64,000 bases of DNA, taken from NCBI RefSeq assembly GCF_000276665.1, contig NW_004955435.1, forward strand, positions 5,753,426-5,817,425, written 5' to 3'. The stretch's first letter is position 1. The number at the start of each line of letters is the position of its first letter. Under the pieces are notes generated by a model. It saw nothing but the letters and a program-made list of their open reading frames with translations, had not been told where the DNA came from and did no database searches. Positions 11,285 to 23,260 of the stretch are shown piece after piece. The translations under genes and the position numbers were made by a program. Origin of the DNA: Chinchilla lanigera (Eukaryota > Chordata > Mammalia > Rodentia > Chinchillidae).

Positions 11285-11720
11285 TAGCTCTTTAAAAAAA
11301 CTCTTAAAAACACAAAGGTAACAAATGTGCATTAAAATACAATGGGTACAGTGGGTCATCCAGTGAAAGATTAACTTTCTTCCCACACAGTTATACATAC
11401 ACACAACACACGGATGTTTATACGGAACATACATCTAGGTATGCATTTGGGTTTACATATATGCAAATAGCATATTTATGAATGTATTTGCATCATATTT
11501 TATCACAAAAGTTGGATAACCCTAAATATTGCTCTGCAACTTGTATTTTCGTTACAAGTCATACATATCTTTCCTAATCGATGCATATGGAGTTATCTGA
11601 TCCTTTAAAAGACCCTATAACATTCAATAATGTAGAAGTACCTTTTCAACTCTTTATGGACATGTTCACATAGTTATCCCACTAGTTAATCAAATGTACC
11701 AAGTAAGGCTTCTGTTATAA
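11285..11720 (-). mobile_element. Ancient L1 (L1M-type) 3' UTR
   Basis: Tracks the reverse strand of old mammalian L1 3' UTRs: aaaggtaacaaatgtgcatt, then the region around cacagttatacatacacaca, ctctgcaacttgtattttcg and tcatacatatctttcctaat. Diverged and non-coding. Confidence 0.55.
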
Positions 11721-11744
11721 TTTTTATTCCAACCTGTCACACAT

Positions 11745-11840
11745 CTTTAAACTATGCGACGGATCTTGGGCAACAGCATTGCTATCCTTTCTCACTGTGC
11801 GACTTGAAAACTAGGGCTAATATTTCCTCTTAAGTCACAG
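11745..11840 (+). mobile_element. MIR SINE fragment
   Basis: atgcgacggatcttgggcaa followed by tttctcactgtgcgacttg and tagggctaatatttcctc parallels the MIR tgtgaccttgggcaagttac ... ggggataataatacctac order. Short and diverged. Confidence 0.45.
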
Positions 11841-13189
11841 ACACAGATTTCACGGTTTGACGTGTTCCCTCATGTGTGCCCCAGAGCCTGCAGGCTCTGT
11901 GTACCCCAAGCTGGATCTTCTTTTGATGACACTGCTCTCAAAATAGTAATTCAAGCCCCCAAGCTAGTGAGTCAGCCTTTCAAATCTCATGCCACCGAAC
12001 TTGTCTAGTTTTGCCATGTATGTATCTCTTAGCATTATTGACTCCATCTCTGTTATTCTTGTGTCATTCTTTGTGCCTTGTGTTTATTTGTATAAGCAAC
12101 ACAGATGGATACCAGCCCGATGCAAATGGTAGCCCAGAAGTCACCGCAGTTCTGTCCTCACACTGGCAGAGGGAGGAGACTCCGTGGGAACAGCACCTTT
12201 GGGAACCTGTGCTGGAGTCACAGCCAGGGCGGGGCCTGGGTTTGAACCATGGCCTTGGCCTTGAGCTGATAGTGCCTGAAACCCTGACAGTATGAGGATG
12301 AGCATGCTTTCCGATCTGAGCTTAGTTGGGCAGTGGGACCAAGTCACCTGAATCTGCAGCTGATCCCCTTGGGAGCTTGGTTTTAGGAAGGCCTTGTAAA
12401 CAGAGGCCGGATCCAGATTCTAAGTCCCAGAGTAAACACCTTTTACGGCCCAAGAGTCATAAAAACATAGATATCGTTATTTAATGTATTTCTTTGTCAT
12501 TGTTATAATTAAAGTTGGAGGATATCAAATTTCTTGCTAACAAAATGGAGAAATTTGTAGGCGCTTAACCTTCACCTGTTATAGTTGGGTAAAAACCTCA
12601 AAGCAGAGAGGTTAGCATTAAAGTTAAAAGGCTTGTGCCAAACACTACTGACTTCTGCCACTTTTTGGAGTTAGTTTTCATCAATATTCTACTTTTAATA
12701 TCTGTATCCTACTTGTCAGTATAGTTAAAAATGAACTAGCTCTTTGGTAGAATTGACCAGTTATTAATTTATCTGTATATTTAGTGTCTACCACACTTGG
12801 GCATTGAGTAAGTTCTCAGTGTACTTTCATTGGAATTAATTAAGTAACAATTTTATTTCTTTGTCTTGTTCACACCCATAGCCAATTGTTTAACACTTCT
12901 TTACAGTGCTACGTGCGCAACTACAGTGTGTCTGATTTATATTTTATTATATCTTTCATCTTTACAACAATTAGCATAGAACGGGAGCTCATTCCTCTAA
13001 TCACACATTCAGCAGCATTTGTTAAACTTTTCCCTGAAGTTGCAGAAAGTGAGGTTGCGGAAAACATCCCTGGCCTGAAGGATCACATAACTTGTAGGGT
13101 GGACAGACAGACAGACAGACCAATCATCGCAGTAACTGGAGAAGCATTGTTTTCTGTGCTATAATTTTCTCCTGATCGTGTGTCCCCTT
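11841..13189. other. Unassigned DNA, about 1.35 kb
   Basis: No coding evidence. GC-richer at 12120-12420. A short pure (GACA) run, gacagacagacagacagac, sits at about 13101-13119. Confidence 0.45.
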
Positions 13190-13400
13190 CACGAGCACCA
13201 TCAGGGTACTCTTTGCAGCTGTGATCGTAGTACTCTTTGGCTAAAAACCCTACAGATTTCTATTTATTGCAGAATAAAAACTTGCCATTTAGACTGGCAG
13301 CCAAGAACTCAATTAAATTTTACATCCTACTCCCCACTGCTTCCTTCTTCCTCTTCCTGCTTTCTTACGCATTCATCCAGGATTAACTAAAGTGATGTCT
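13190..13400 (+). mobile_element. L2 fragment
   Basis: ttgcagaataaaaacttgcc followed by a pyrimidine-rich run (ctgcttccttcttcctcttc) fits the L2 segment after cagagtaaaagccaaagtcc. Short and diverged. Confidence 0.4.
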
Positions 13401-13783
13401 TTTCTACAGAATCTTCCAGGAGCCTCCTGGGGATAGCGGGTGTGCTACTTCGTGCTACAGCAGTAGTATGCACCCTACAGTGTGTTACAGGTATTTATGT
13501 ACCTGTATATTTACATTATTAGTTAAGAGTAAGGTTTGGGAGAGTTTGTTTTTTTTTTCTTTCTGGGCTTCACAAAATGAGTACTGACAGAAATATACTG
13601 GGCTGTGAATTTGGAGCTTACTTTTACTTTCATTTGAAGATTATTCCATTCTTTCATTACATGGTCCTCTGTGCTATTTCTGTACATGAAGCTTACAAAG
13701 TTATATACCATGCTGGTAAGATTATGTATAAACAATGTGATTATTTTCTAAAATAACTTCACACCAAGTTTAACTAATTCTTT

Positions 13784-13904
13784 AAGAAAGGATTTTATTG
13801 GGGCTGAGAATTTAGCTCAGCTGCACAGCACCTTCCTGGCAAGTGCAAGGTCGTGAGTTCGATTCCTGGTACCGGAAAAAACAAAACAAGAAAGGATATT
13901 ATTG
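13784..13904 (+). mobile_element. ID SINE with target-site duplication
   Basis: tRNA-Ala-derived ID element with A-box tttagctcagctg and B-box gagttcgattcctgg, then an A-rich tail. It is bounded by a 17-bp direct repeat with one mismatch: aagaaaggattttattg (13784-13800) and aagaaaggatattattg (13888-13904). This is a clean L1-mediated insertion. Not a tRNA gene: no anticodon arm structure, and it has an A tail. Confidence 0.95.
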
Positions 13905-14464
13905 CCTAGAGCCCCAGTGAAAATTCAGAGCAACCAGCCCTCATTAATGAAGAATAATTATTGTACTGTGGTAATCTTCAATGCAAAATAGCATTACAAT
14001 AGAGTATTTGTCTTACACTTGCCGAATGAATTAATATTGCTTACTCTTTTGATTAAAAGATCAAAGATTTTTAATCATGTCTTTGCACATTTTGCATGTA
14101 ATGTTCTGAATCCAGTCATAAGTGATAACAAGCCTATCACTTATGTAAATGCTCAGAAGCTTGACAGTGATGAACCCTGGATCAGCTCTTACGGAGGAAT
14201 GAGGAGAGCTGGTCTTCTCCCGCGCACGCAGGGCAGGGTAATTCTCTTTGTCCAATTAAGAGCCCTTTACAGATGCAAGAGTGACTTTACGTTGCTGTGG
14301 GATCTTCACGTGATGCGCTGGCCTACAGGACAGAAAGAGCTGGAAAGAGTTGCAGAGAAACACGTTATAGGCAGCCATGGAAGCATGGTGTGATTGAGAT
14401 GGGTTTTCTGTGTTTATTATCGTTAAAATAAGGAAATGGGCCTGCACTGTATAGTCAGGTCATC
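13905..14464. other. Unassigned DNA
   Basis: A 124-codon open frame (14019-14393) has no recognisable domain and sits among stops on both sides. I do not consider it a gene. Confidence 0.5.
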
Positions 14465-14612
14465 CTGAACTGTGATTTGTGTTTTCTTAATCTTAGCTTC
14501 CTTGCTTATAAATTTTTAAAAGTTTATTGTAAGGATTAAACCAGGAAAAAAAAAAAAAGATAAAGCATCTAGCACAGCGCTTGGCACATTATCAATAGGA
14601 TGGCACTTTGTA
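14465..14612 (+). mobile_element. MIR SINE
   Basis: tcttagcttccttgcttata, tgtaaggattaaaccaggaa and gcatctagcacagcgcttgg with cacattatcaatagg follow the MIR 3' half in order (tgaggattaaatgag ... tagcacagtgcctggcaca). A short poly-A at 14546-14558 interrupts it. Confidence 0.7.
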
Positions 14613-14824
14613 GCACTTACTGATGTCAGAATCATTGTCAGCATTGGACTATGCTTCTGAGACCTATTTTGTTATTGTGAACCAGGAAGGAGAGAATGTG
14701 GATTTATGTCAGAACTTTTATGTCTATCTGTGCCCGGGCTACCAATTTTTTAATGGTTTGTAATTTGACACTCTAGCCTATACCTCATATTATATTATCA
14801 TGGTTATGTAGATTAAACATTCTC

Positions 14825-15100
14825 CTAGTCTTTTCAGTTTTTTTATAGATTACAAATGTAGTATATAAAGTATGTACCTGTACGTATTCATAAATCGAGC
14901 AGCAAGTACAAGTACTATTTCCTACCCATGTGTTACTCAGTAGGCTCCCCAGAGGAAATCACTTCGATATCTTTTCAGACAACATGTGTATGCATAATTT
15001 TCGTGTATGCATAATTTACCCATATATACATGCATATTTTATTTGAAATAAATTGCCTCATGGTTCTATGCTCTTATATTATTGAAGGTATATTTTCTTT
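14825..15100 (-). mobile_element. Ancient L1 (L1M-type) 3' UTR
   Basis: atagattacaaatgtagtat, agtactatttcctacccatg, ctccccagaggaaatcactt and cagacaacatgtgtatgcat match the layout of reverse-strand old L1 3' UTRs (cctcccagaggcaaccact ... atgcatataca). Diverged. Confidence 0.55.
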
Positions 15101-15126
15101 TTTGTGTATGGTTATAATATTTTGGA

Positions 15127-15825
15127 AATATTCTTTTTTTATTTTAAGGGAAAAAAGTAAAACAAAATTTCATGACAAAATACTAGGAGAATAACAATAG
15201 TGAGTGCATTGAGCATTGTCATTTTTAAAGTAGTTAATCAGCATACAAGATGTGGGCTTAAAAATTTCTTCAAATGCTCTAACGCAAACCTTTCTTTTCA
15301 ATGAATGAAGAGAAACTAGTAGTACAACTATCTTGTATTTTGTTTTTTTCCTTTTCCTTTCCGTCTCTTCCCCTTTCCCCCATCCTAGCTCCTTTTTCCT
15401 TTTGGACAGTTTCTTCCCATTTTACAATATCTATTGTGCATTTTGGGCCTTATTTACTGTTTTAGTTCCTTACACCAGGGAGGCAATAATAATGTTTACA
15501 CATGTGAGTCTGATTTATTTCACATATGAGTATGGTCTCTAGTTGCATCCATTTACCTGTAAAAGTCCCAAGTTTATTCTTCTTTCTGGCTGAATAATAC
15601 TCCACTGTATAAAAGATCACATCTTTTTTATCCATTCCTCAGTTGATGGGCACTTGGGTTGTTTCCAAGATTTATCTATTACAAATTGTGCTGCTATAAA
15701 CACGGGTGCACATATATCACTATGATATGATGTTTTTAATTCTTCCAGCAAGATATCCAGAAGGGGAATAGCCGGATTGAATGGGGTCTCTAATCCTAGT
15801 TTTGAGGAATCTCCATACTGATGAA
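15127..15825 (-). mobile_element. L1, 3' end, inverted
   Basis: Reverse-complement of an L1 tail. From the left: 3' UTR (15127-15340, sharing agttgtactactagtttct with the copy at 2650), a pyrimidine-rich block (15345-15420), then the ORF2 3' end and adjacent sequence with ttgatgggcacttgggttgt, gctgctataaacacgggtgc and ggggaatagccggattgaat. It is 5'-truncated near 15825. Confidence 0.88.
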
Positions 15826-16264
15826 TGCATATTTTCTTAAGAATATGGATATTCTCTTGTATGAGCATGGCACAGTTATTTTCTTCAGTAAATTGAACCA
15901 TGATAAAATACATTTATCAATCTTTTGTAATCTAGTTTTGTCCATTGGTCCAATAATGTTCTTCAAGCATTTTTTCCCTTTTAATACAGATTCAGTCTAA
16001 GGTTAAAAACTGCTTTTAATATCTATGTATCTTTATTTTCATATAACCTGGAACTTCTCATTTTTATCTTTTTTAAACATTGACATCTTTGGAAAATACT
16101 GCTGCCCTCCCCCCATATATAGACTGTTTCTCATTTATGTGTTTCATTTCATACATATATATTTTATGATTCAAAGTCCTTCTCTACCTCTAAGTTATAA
16201 AAGTATTCAAGTATATTTCCTTCTACTTCTTATATGAGTTCATTTTTAAAGATCTTGATCCATT
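15826..16264. other. Unassigned AT-rich DNA
   Basis: AT-rich. The part at 15905-15980 may be decayed reverse-strand L1, but I cannot support a boundary. Confidence 0.4.
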
Positions 16265-16665
16265 AAGTTCTAAATCAACAAACAAAATGTGGTATATTCA
16301 TATAGAGCGATGTTATTCAACTACAAAATAGAATGAGGTACCAATACATGCTGTAACCTGCGTGAACTTTAAAAACAGCATCATAAATAATGAAGCCAGG
16401 ACACAGAGAGCAAATATTGCATGATTCCATTTGCACTTTGGACAAATAAAAGCAGTATAGATGTCAGTCCATGCACATAGAAAAACCAAGGGCTGGAGAG
16501 GGAAGTGACTGCTTAATAGGAATGGAGATTCATTTTGGGGTGATAGACATGTTCTGGAATGAGATGGTTGGGATGAGTAAACACTGAACTGTACACTTTA
16601 AAATAATAACTTTTATATATTTAATCACAGTGTGTAAAATATCTATGATTCATTTACAATCGCTG
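16265..16665 (+). mobile_element. Ancient L1 (L1M-type) 3' end
   Basis: gagcgatgttattcaactac, tgctgtaacctgcgtgaact, gcatgattccatttgcactt, ttttggggtgatagacatgt and ctgaactgtacactttaaaa are the standard successive landmarks of old mammalian L1 ORF2 ends and 3' UTRs. Confidence 0.85.
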
Positions 16666-17045
16666 TAAGGAATTAGGTAGGAATGAACTTCATATCTTAT
16701 TTTTTCCAACTGACTGTCCAACCCCTTGATATATAAGTACTTAATCTCTTTTTACCAACTAATTTGAAATCTCTCTTAATATTTTATATTTTGAGATTGA
16801 GTTTTGAGTTTTTATACTAACTCACAGTTCCATCTGTCCCTTCCTATTCCATTACTATACTGTTTTACATCCTGTACCTTTACATTATGTTTTGGTATTT
16901 TGTAAAACTGTTTCCCTTGCTTAATTCTTTACCACTGCAGCTCTTAATTTTCCAAATTTTCCTAGAAATTATTTTTTTTATTATACAAGATAAATGTTGA
17001 AATCCTTTAATCAAGTTCTGTATTAAGGCTGTTAGATTTTTAAAT

Positions 17046-17915
17046 TAAATTTTATATTTTTAGAGCAGTTTTAGGTTCACACCGTAATTGACCAACAGGT
17101 ACAGAGATTTCTCCCTGCTAAACTCTAGCAACCACTGATCTTTTCAACTGTCTCTAGGGCTTTGCCTTTTCTAGATTGTCGCACAGTAGTTGTTATGTAG
17201 TATGTAGCTTTTTCAGGTTGACTTCTTCAATATGCTTGTAACTTCCTCTATGTCTCTTTTTTATTATAAAGAGAATTAAAAAAACAATAAAATAACATCA
17301 ACATAGAGAAAGACAGAACGAAACAATAACAATAAAAATGATATAGGGTTTCAGAACAAAATGATAGGAATTGACAGTGGTTGTTATATCACATATTGTC
17401 ATCTTCAACGATGTTGCTCCAATTACCAGATGCAAGAATGCAAGATTGAGCAAACCATTAAAGAGAATGCCCTCTACGCCTCTTTATAGCTTGTTGCTTC
17501 ATTTCCTGTTACCACTCAGCACTATTCCATTGTGTGGATTACCACAGTTTATCCAGTTACCTACTAAAGGACATCTTGATTGCTCCCAAATGTTGGTATT
17601 TACTAACAAAGCTACTACACATGTTTTATGCAGGTTGGGGGATCAACATAAGTTTTTATTTCTTTCTTTTGGGTAAATGTTGAGGAGTACACTTGTTGGA
17701 GTGTATGGTAAGAGTATGTCCAGTTTTGTTATAAACCGAGACAGTGTCCTCTAGCATGGCTGCACAGTTTGCATTCGTCCCAGCAACAAGTGAGATTTCC
17801 TGTTGCTTCTCATCCCTGTCAGCACTTGGTGTTGTCACTGCTTTAGATCTGACTACTCACTAGGGGTGTAGCGGGCTGTTTGAATTTTGATTTCAGTTCA
17901 TCATCTAATTTGTGA
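17046..17915 (-). mobile_element. Ancient L1 (L1M-type), interrupted
   Basis: Reverse-strand old L1. 17046-17260 carries ttagagcagttttaggttca, gcaaccactgatcttttcaa and ttgccttttctagattgtc. 17487-17915 carries gcactattccattgtgtgga, agcacttggtgttgtcactg and the caacaagtgagatttcctgt segment. Continuity across 17260/17487 shows that the piece between is an insertion. Confidence 0.85.
17261..17470 (-). mobile_element. Younger L1 3' UTR nested in old L1
   Basis: About 210 bp matching, in reverse complement, the L1 3' UTR block seen at 26128-26300 (aggaattgacagtggttgtt, attaccagatgcaagaatgc, aagattgagcaaac). Flanked by an imperfect 16-bp duplication: cctctatgtctctttt (17245-17260) and cctctacgcctcttta (17471-17486), 13 of 16 identical. 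The T/A-rich 3' end is on the left, as expected. Confidence 0.88.
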
Positions 17916-19929
17916 CTATGACTCCATTATTTCAATCTTTTTAAGTGCCTTTCAGTGGAGAGTTGTAATTTCTTTCGTGTAAGTCCTGAATTTTTTGTGA
18001 AATTTATTTCTATGTATTTATTTAAATTTATTTGATGTATTTATTTTATTTTATTTTATTTTATTTTTACACCAGTAGGCATCCAAAGGAAGGTAAAGGA
18101 AACAGAAATTCCCTGTCGCCCAGAGGCCTTAGGCATGCCAGATTCTCTTCCAAGTTGCTACTTTCCTGAAAGGAGCACTAGTTGGTATTTATTCAAATTT
18201 GGATGACACATGTCCAAGTAAACTTTTTTGCATTTGACATTTACTGATTTTTATGTATCTCTTTTGTTCTAATCACCTTATTGGACTCTAATTGTAGATG
18301 ATCTGATATAACTGTAATGATAATTTTATCTCCTTTCCAAGTTTATACTTCTTATCTTTCTTGAATATTTCTCATCTTAAACATGCTTCTTCATTCACCA
18401 TGAGTTCAATTTTCTTTTTATAGTTATGATTTTCAAATCTACTTTGCATTCCAGATTTCTCTCCAGAACTTGAGAGTTGTGTATCCATTAATTTATTCAT
18501 TAAACAAATATTTATTGAGCCCTGTCTGTGAACTAGACCCCATTCCAGATATATCTCCTGAGAGGATAGAACAACTAATTCCTTATAAACTCTACTTCAA
18601 ACAGCACTGTTGCTTTGTCATTACAATATTTACTTTAAATTTTGAAAGACAATACTTTAGAGTTTCTTAAATAGTTTATAAAATTATGTCAAAACTACAT
18701 CTAACCATTATGCTGCAATGGATGTTGTTCCTACCACTTATTTGATCCTAGAAAGCTTTCTTTTATTTACATATTTTAATTTAAAATTTGTGATAGAGAG
18801 CTCTGAAAAGTAATAGTCTTACCAAATAGATATAGAATTAACTTTCATAGTGACTTAAACCAGTGAGCCTAGATAAATGTGATAAATCATTTACTTGCTT
18901 GACTAACCATGTAGATTTTAAATTGAAGGTTAAGATTTTAAAAAATATTTTCCCCTGGCTTTCTTTGATGATTCGTCTAAAGTCAGATGACTCTCTCAGA
19001 ATATTACAGAACTAGTTGCTTTGCTGAGGAAGAAAATCTAACTATCTTGGAAGCAAGAGCTCATCTGAGTTGGCTCAGAAAATAGAAGACAGGTTGATTA
19101 TAAGCTCCTGTGCTAATTCTGTAAGAAATGAAAGTCAGAACACCAAGATTTAAAGTTCTAGATATATAGGCAACAGTTTATGATTTGAAGGAAATTACAT
19201 CTCTTTTCTTTTGTGTTAAGATGAGAATATTTGTACTCCAGAGAAAGGCAAGAGGAAATACAAAACCTTATAATCTTGTTATTGCAGATTGAGAAATCAT
19301 TTAATTGTACATCCTTTACAGTATTAGAGTTCCCAGCTAGTGTTCCTGATAAGTGGACAGATGTCAGGGCGCTGCCTAGGTATTCCAGAAATCAAAGGTT
19401 ATAAAGAAAGTACTCTATTAAAGAGGATAATTATTAATATGTCATCTTAACATATAGTCTGATGGTGAGATCAAATTGAGAATATCATCTTGACTACCAG
19501 TTATTTCCTTTAAAAACATATTCAAATAGCATGTGAGATTTTCTCTTGTTAGATCCACTGCAGACGATCTTAAATGATACAGAAGAGGTAAATAACATAA
19601 TATACTGAAACTAGTCCTCACTACTGCACATTTAGAAAAGACTTCTGTTAAAAAAAAAGTTATATTTAAAATCTGCAATAACTATGTATTACATTTAGCA
19701 AATATAAAACTTGCTATTCCATGTAACCCAGCAGGTAAAAAATATAATAAGATTCTGAAAGTGAAATATTTGCTCTCAGTAGAATTAAAATGTGTGAGCA
19801 TTTTTGCTTTGGGTTCTCTAAATGAAAAAAATTCAAAGTACTGACACATATAAAAATGGTTTGTCTATGTATTTGTTTTTTTTTCTTTTCTCTTTAAAAT
19901 GAAAAACAAAATTTATATTTATATACAAG
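17916..19929. other. Unassigned AT-rich DNA, about 2 kb
   Basis: Holds a (TTTTA)n tract (18033-18066) and a weak L2/MIR-like segment at 18485-18560 (ttaaacaaatatttattgag). Otherwise nothing recognised and no coding potential. Confidence 0.5.
18033..18066. repeat. (TTTTA)n microsatellite
   Basis: Consecutive tttta units: ttttattttattttatttta then tttttac. Confidence 0.9.
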
Positions 19930-20372
19930 GATAACTGGGATAGGTGTATTGCTTTTGTCTGTGGTTTATTGAAAGGAACAGTCAATGCTTAAAACTTTCT
20001 TTTTTCTTGACCAATTTTGCATGCTTGAATCTGGTAATCAGAAGAACTGATCTGAAAAGAGCAATATGCAATATAAGAACCATTGTTGAACTCCTACCAT
20101 CTTGTATGGTGAAGCTCTGCATCATTTCCAGTGGTTTTTTTTCTTTTTATTACTTGTTACTGTCTTTGATTGTCTGATCTATCTTACATTCTTATGTCTG
20201 GTGGACTGAGCAACTTCGTTGAAGAAAACAGTATGTAATGCAGCAATCATTGTTAATTCCTATCATTTTGGTTCGAGGTCATGCATCATTTTTGTTGTTT
20301 TGATTTTATCTTCATTGTTGTTTTGTTAGTTTTTTTAATCTTTAAAATAAAATTTTAAAAATGCACAAAACA
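19930..20372 (+). mobile_element. L1 3' UTR with internal tandem duplication
   Basis: Sense-strand L1 tail related to 2655-2925 and 26128-26300. The core block occurs twice, offset by 167 bp: caatatgcaatataagaacc (20062) against cagtatgtaatgcagcaatc (20229), each followed by attgtt and a ctatcat-like segment. Ends in an A-rich tail at 20340-20372. 5'-truncated, no ORF. Confidence 0.8.
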
Positions 20373-21369
20373 TCAAAAACATTAGGAATGGCGAAGCTAA
20401 CCTGTTATATAGCGATTACCTCTATCAATGAACAATGAGAACATGCAATGTATATTATTATCACTATAAAAATTATAAAAATCAGAAGGCCTGCTGTGCA
20501 TAGGTGAAGCTGTAGAAAAACTGTGGTTTCAGTATCATTAAGAGTATCCTTTCTATAATAAATCGATCAATAACAAGCACATTGGACTACAATGAGTTTT
20601 AATGTTTCTCTCACAACTAAACAAGAGTCATATAAAATCCTCTGTATTTTCCTTCTTTGGCAAAAATTTTCAGATGCATTCCATTGCTAGCAAGTATAGC
20701 CTTAAACACCACTTTCTTTAAAAATATATGTGTCTCATTTATAGCATTTACTAAAATCTGTTGAGTTCTTAGAAAAAAAGTGAATTTTTGTTGCTTTTAA
20801 AAAGGTTTCAGAGAAATAAACTCTTGGAAGCTCCTTTACCACCCTCTTTCTTTCAGATGAAGCACATCCTGTCTGAAGCAGAATTAAGAACAAACTAAAG
20901 GCCGGAATTGTAGGGTAACTGAGACTAAAAACAGATCACAAAAAGAGTGCTGAACATATCAAATGCATAGCATTTAGTGTAATAATAGGAAAAACATCCT
21001 TCAAGATGCTGTGGTCAGCCATAGTTATTTTAAAAACACTTGTTTAACAGAAAGTTGTGGTTCATACTAGTGGTTAACGTGAGAGAAATTAGGATTTCAG
21101 TAAATCAAATCTCAGAATGGGAGAGTATAGGTATTTCTACACGGTAACTCAATTTATAGAGTTTTACAGCATGTGGTAAAAGGAACATGTATTACGATAA
21201 CTTTAAAGGAAGCGTGCATCTACATTTTGTACTTTGGTAGAAGGAGTAAGAAACTTCAGTTGAACAAAGTGGTCCACTTGGTGCTATTTCCCTAATGGTG
21301 AGATAATCCAGGGCCAGTAGGATAAGGCTACTATCTGTTGTCCACACCAGAAGCCTTGTGATTATAATC
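20373..21369. other. Unassigned DNA, about 1 kb
   Basis: AT-rich. No gene or nameable repeat seen. Confidence 0.45.
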
Positions 21370-21835
21370 TTTACTCCTTCATCCCCCAGTGCTCTACACT
21401 CAGATAATCATCAACCCTCAAACTATTCCTCCTCTGTATCCCTCAAATACACCCACTTTGCCTTCTTCATGCCTCTTTAGCACGGTCCAGGCTGCCTGGG
21501 TATCTCACTGGAATTTGGTAACACTCTCCTGGCTACTTGAACCACTCTTGCCTCGTCCAGCCCATTCTCTAAGTGACAGCTCAAGTGCTCTTTCTAAACT
21601 GCAGATCTTCTCCATGTACAATGCTTCAATGATTTCCCATTGTTGTCAGGAAAACAACCAGTACATCCACACTTTCCTTCGTAGCTTCCAAGGCCCTTCC
21701 TGATCTGAAGCTGTTTCTCCAAAGGACTTTTCGAGTCTTACTCTTTTACCTTTCTAACTACTGAAGTTCCAGTTCCCTGCATAAGTGATGTTCTAGCTCT
21801 AGATCTTTGCACACTCCCTGCATGGCCTTGCTTGC
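21370..21835 (+). mobile_element. L2 fragment
   Basis: Pyrimidine-rich strand with L2 landmarks: gcttcaatgatttcccattg, then cagtacatccacactttcct, cttccaaggcccttcctgat and gatctttgcacactccctgc, in L2 order (ccaatggctccccat ... tacaaggccc ... tttgcacttgctgttcc). Confidence 0.55.
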
Positions 21836-22109
21836 CCTTCCGGCATCATGTCGTAACACTGTGTCCTCACTGTGACTCTGCGCCATGTTGGTCTGGAACG
21901 TACCACACATGTGCCATCTCGGGGACGTTGGTATCTGCTGTGTCTTCGGTGCCCCCCATTCCAGTGATAAAGTGCATCTATGTGACTCCAACGTGTTACA
22001 CTCAACACCTTGGGGGAAGATGAAGACAGTGAGTGCACACTGTGAACACAAATTCAGAAGTCTGAACTTCTGCATCTGCTTTCCAATGCTATAGCTGAAT
22101 CACAGGCTG

Positions 22110-22465
22110 AGCACAGCGTAAGGACCATTGTTCTGGAGCCCTGAGGCTGAAGGGCCACCTAGTGAGGGCTCCTTGGCGGTGACTCTGCAGAGTTCGCGGG
22201 CGGTGGGGAGCAGCACGTGGCAAGGTGGAGCGGACTTGCTTCATCACAGCCTGCTCGCAGGACAGCGGTTCCAGTCCCGTGAGACCAGTTGAATCCCATG
22301 AACTAACCCAGCCCCAATGCACCAAACACAGTCTCTTGAGAGAGACGTAAGCCCATTTGTGAGGGCACTGCTTCCATGACAGAGTCACCTCCACCAAAAG
22401 GTCACTGAGGAGTCAGGCCTCAGCAGGAGTTCTGATGAGGACAAGCCACACCCCGTTAGTATCCA
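22110..22465 (-). mobile_element. MaLR-type LTR
   Basis: gggccacctagtgagggctc, ggagcagcacgtggcaaggt, cagtctcttgagagagacgt with aagcccatttgtgagggcac, then tgatgaggacaagccacacc are the reverse-strand sequence order of a MaLR LTR. Ends approximate. Confidence 0.55.
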
Positions 22466-22979
22466 GGCTGCTAGAAGTGGAACGGTAGAAAGACTCATTT
22501 TGAGCTTTCTTCAGACAACTAAGGAACGAGAGTCTAGGTGGGTCCACTGGTTAGTGCAGCAGTCGCAAAGCAGTTCCGCGTGGTGAATTCTTTGTACTGC
22601 ACTATCATTAGCTGCTCTTGGTCTCTGAGCTGGTAATGTCTCCGTCCCAGTGGGGGCAGACACACGCTCAACCGACTTGCGGGTCTCTGCAGTAATACGG
22701 GCGATGGCCTTCTGCTGTCTGCAGCACTCCTCAGCATTCCATACAGGTCTCTATGTCTAGTCACATGGTCTATCACTACCTGGGAAACAGGGGAGGGTCG
22801 CATAGGTTCCACAGATACTACACATCCAGGACAGAATTTGTCACGCTTCCCGCAAGACCTGCTGCTCTATGTTCCCACTCCTAGAGAGTGGCACCACCAC
22901 GCACTCAGATGACAAGAGACCCGGACTTTCTGCTTTATACTCTGTGCTGTTACCACCCACATCCAGCCCATCTCCTTCC
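22466..22979. other. Unassigned DNA
   Basis: Moderate GC. Overlapping short open frames on both strands have no recognisable domain. Confidence 0.4.
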
Positions 22980-23260
22980 TTACAACTGTGAAAATGTGTC
23001 TAGTGATACTCAAATCCATTTATTGCTCTTTGTCCTCATTTCCTTTGTTTACAAGAAGGCTGTCCCTGTCTCTTGTAGTAGGCTTCCACCTGCTTTTCTT
23101 CCCTCCAATTTTATCTCACCCTCACTCATACACCATACTCCATCTAAAATGATATTTCCAAAGCTTAAGTGTATATATATTCCTACCTCTGCTTAAGACC
23201 TACAGTGCCCTCAGAATAAAGTTCTTGGTGAGTGTCTGTTGAATGAATCTGCTTCTCAAA
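22980..23260 (+). mobile_element. L2 fragment
   Basis: cctctgcttaagacctacag followed by tgccctcagaataaagttct matches the L2 ctgctcaaaaccctccaatg ... ctcagagtaaaagcc segment. The upstream pyrimidine-rich sequence also fits. The 3' end tgtctgttgaatgaatc resembles the L2 tail. Confidence 0.5.

Noticed and set aside
13784..13904. tRNA gene
   Set aside because: The Pol III A and B boxes belong to an ID SINE: A-rich tail, target-site duplications and no full cloverleaf. The same applies to the ID copies at 35410, 39249, 39378, 45181 and 55768.
14019..14393. 124-codon open frame as a gene
   Set aside because: No recognisable domain, no conserved start context and no neighbouring exons.
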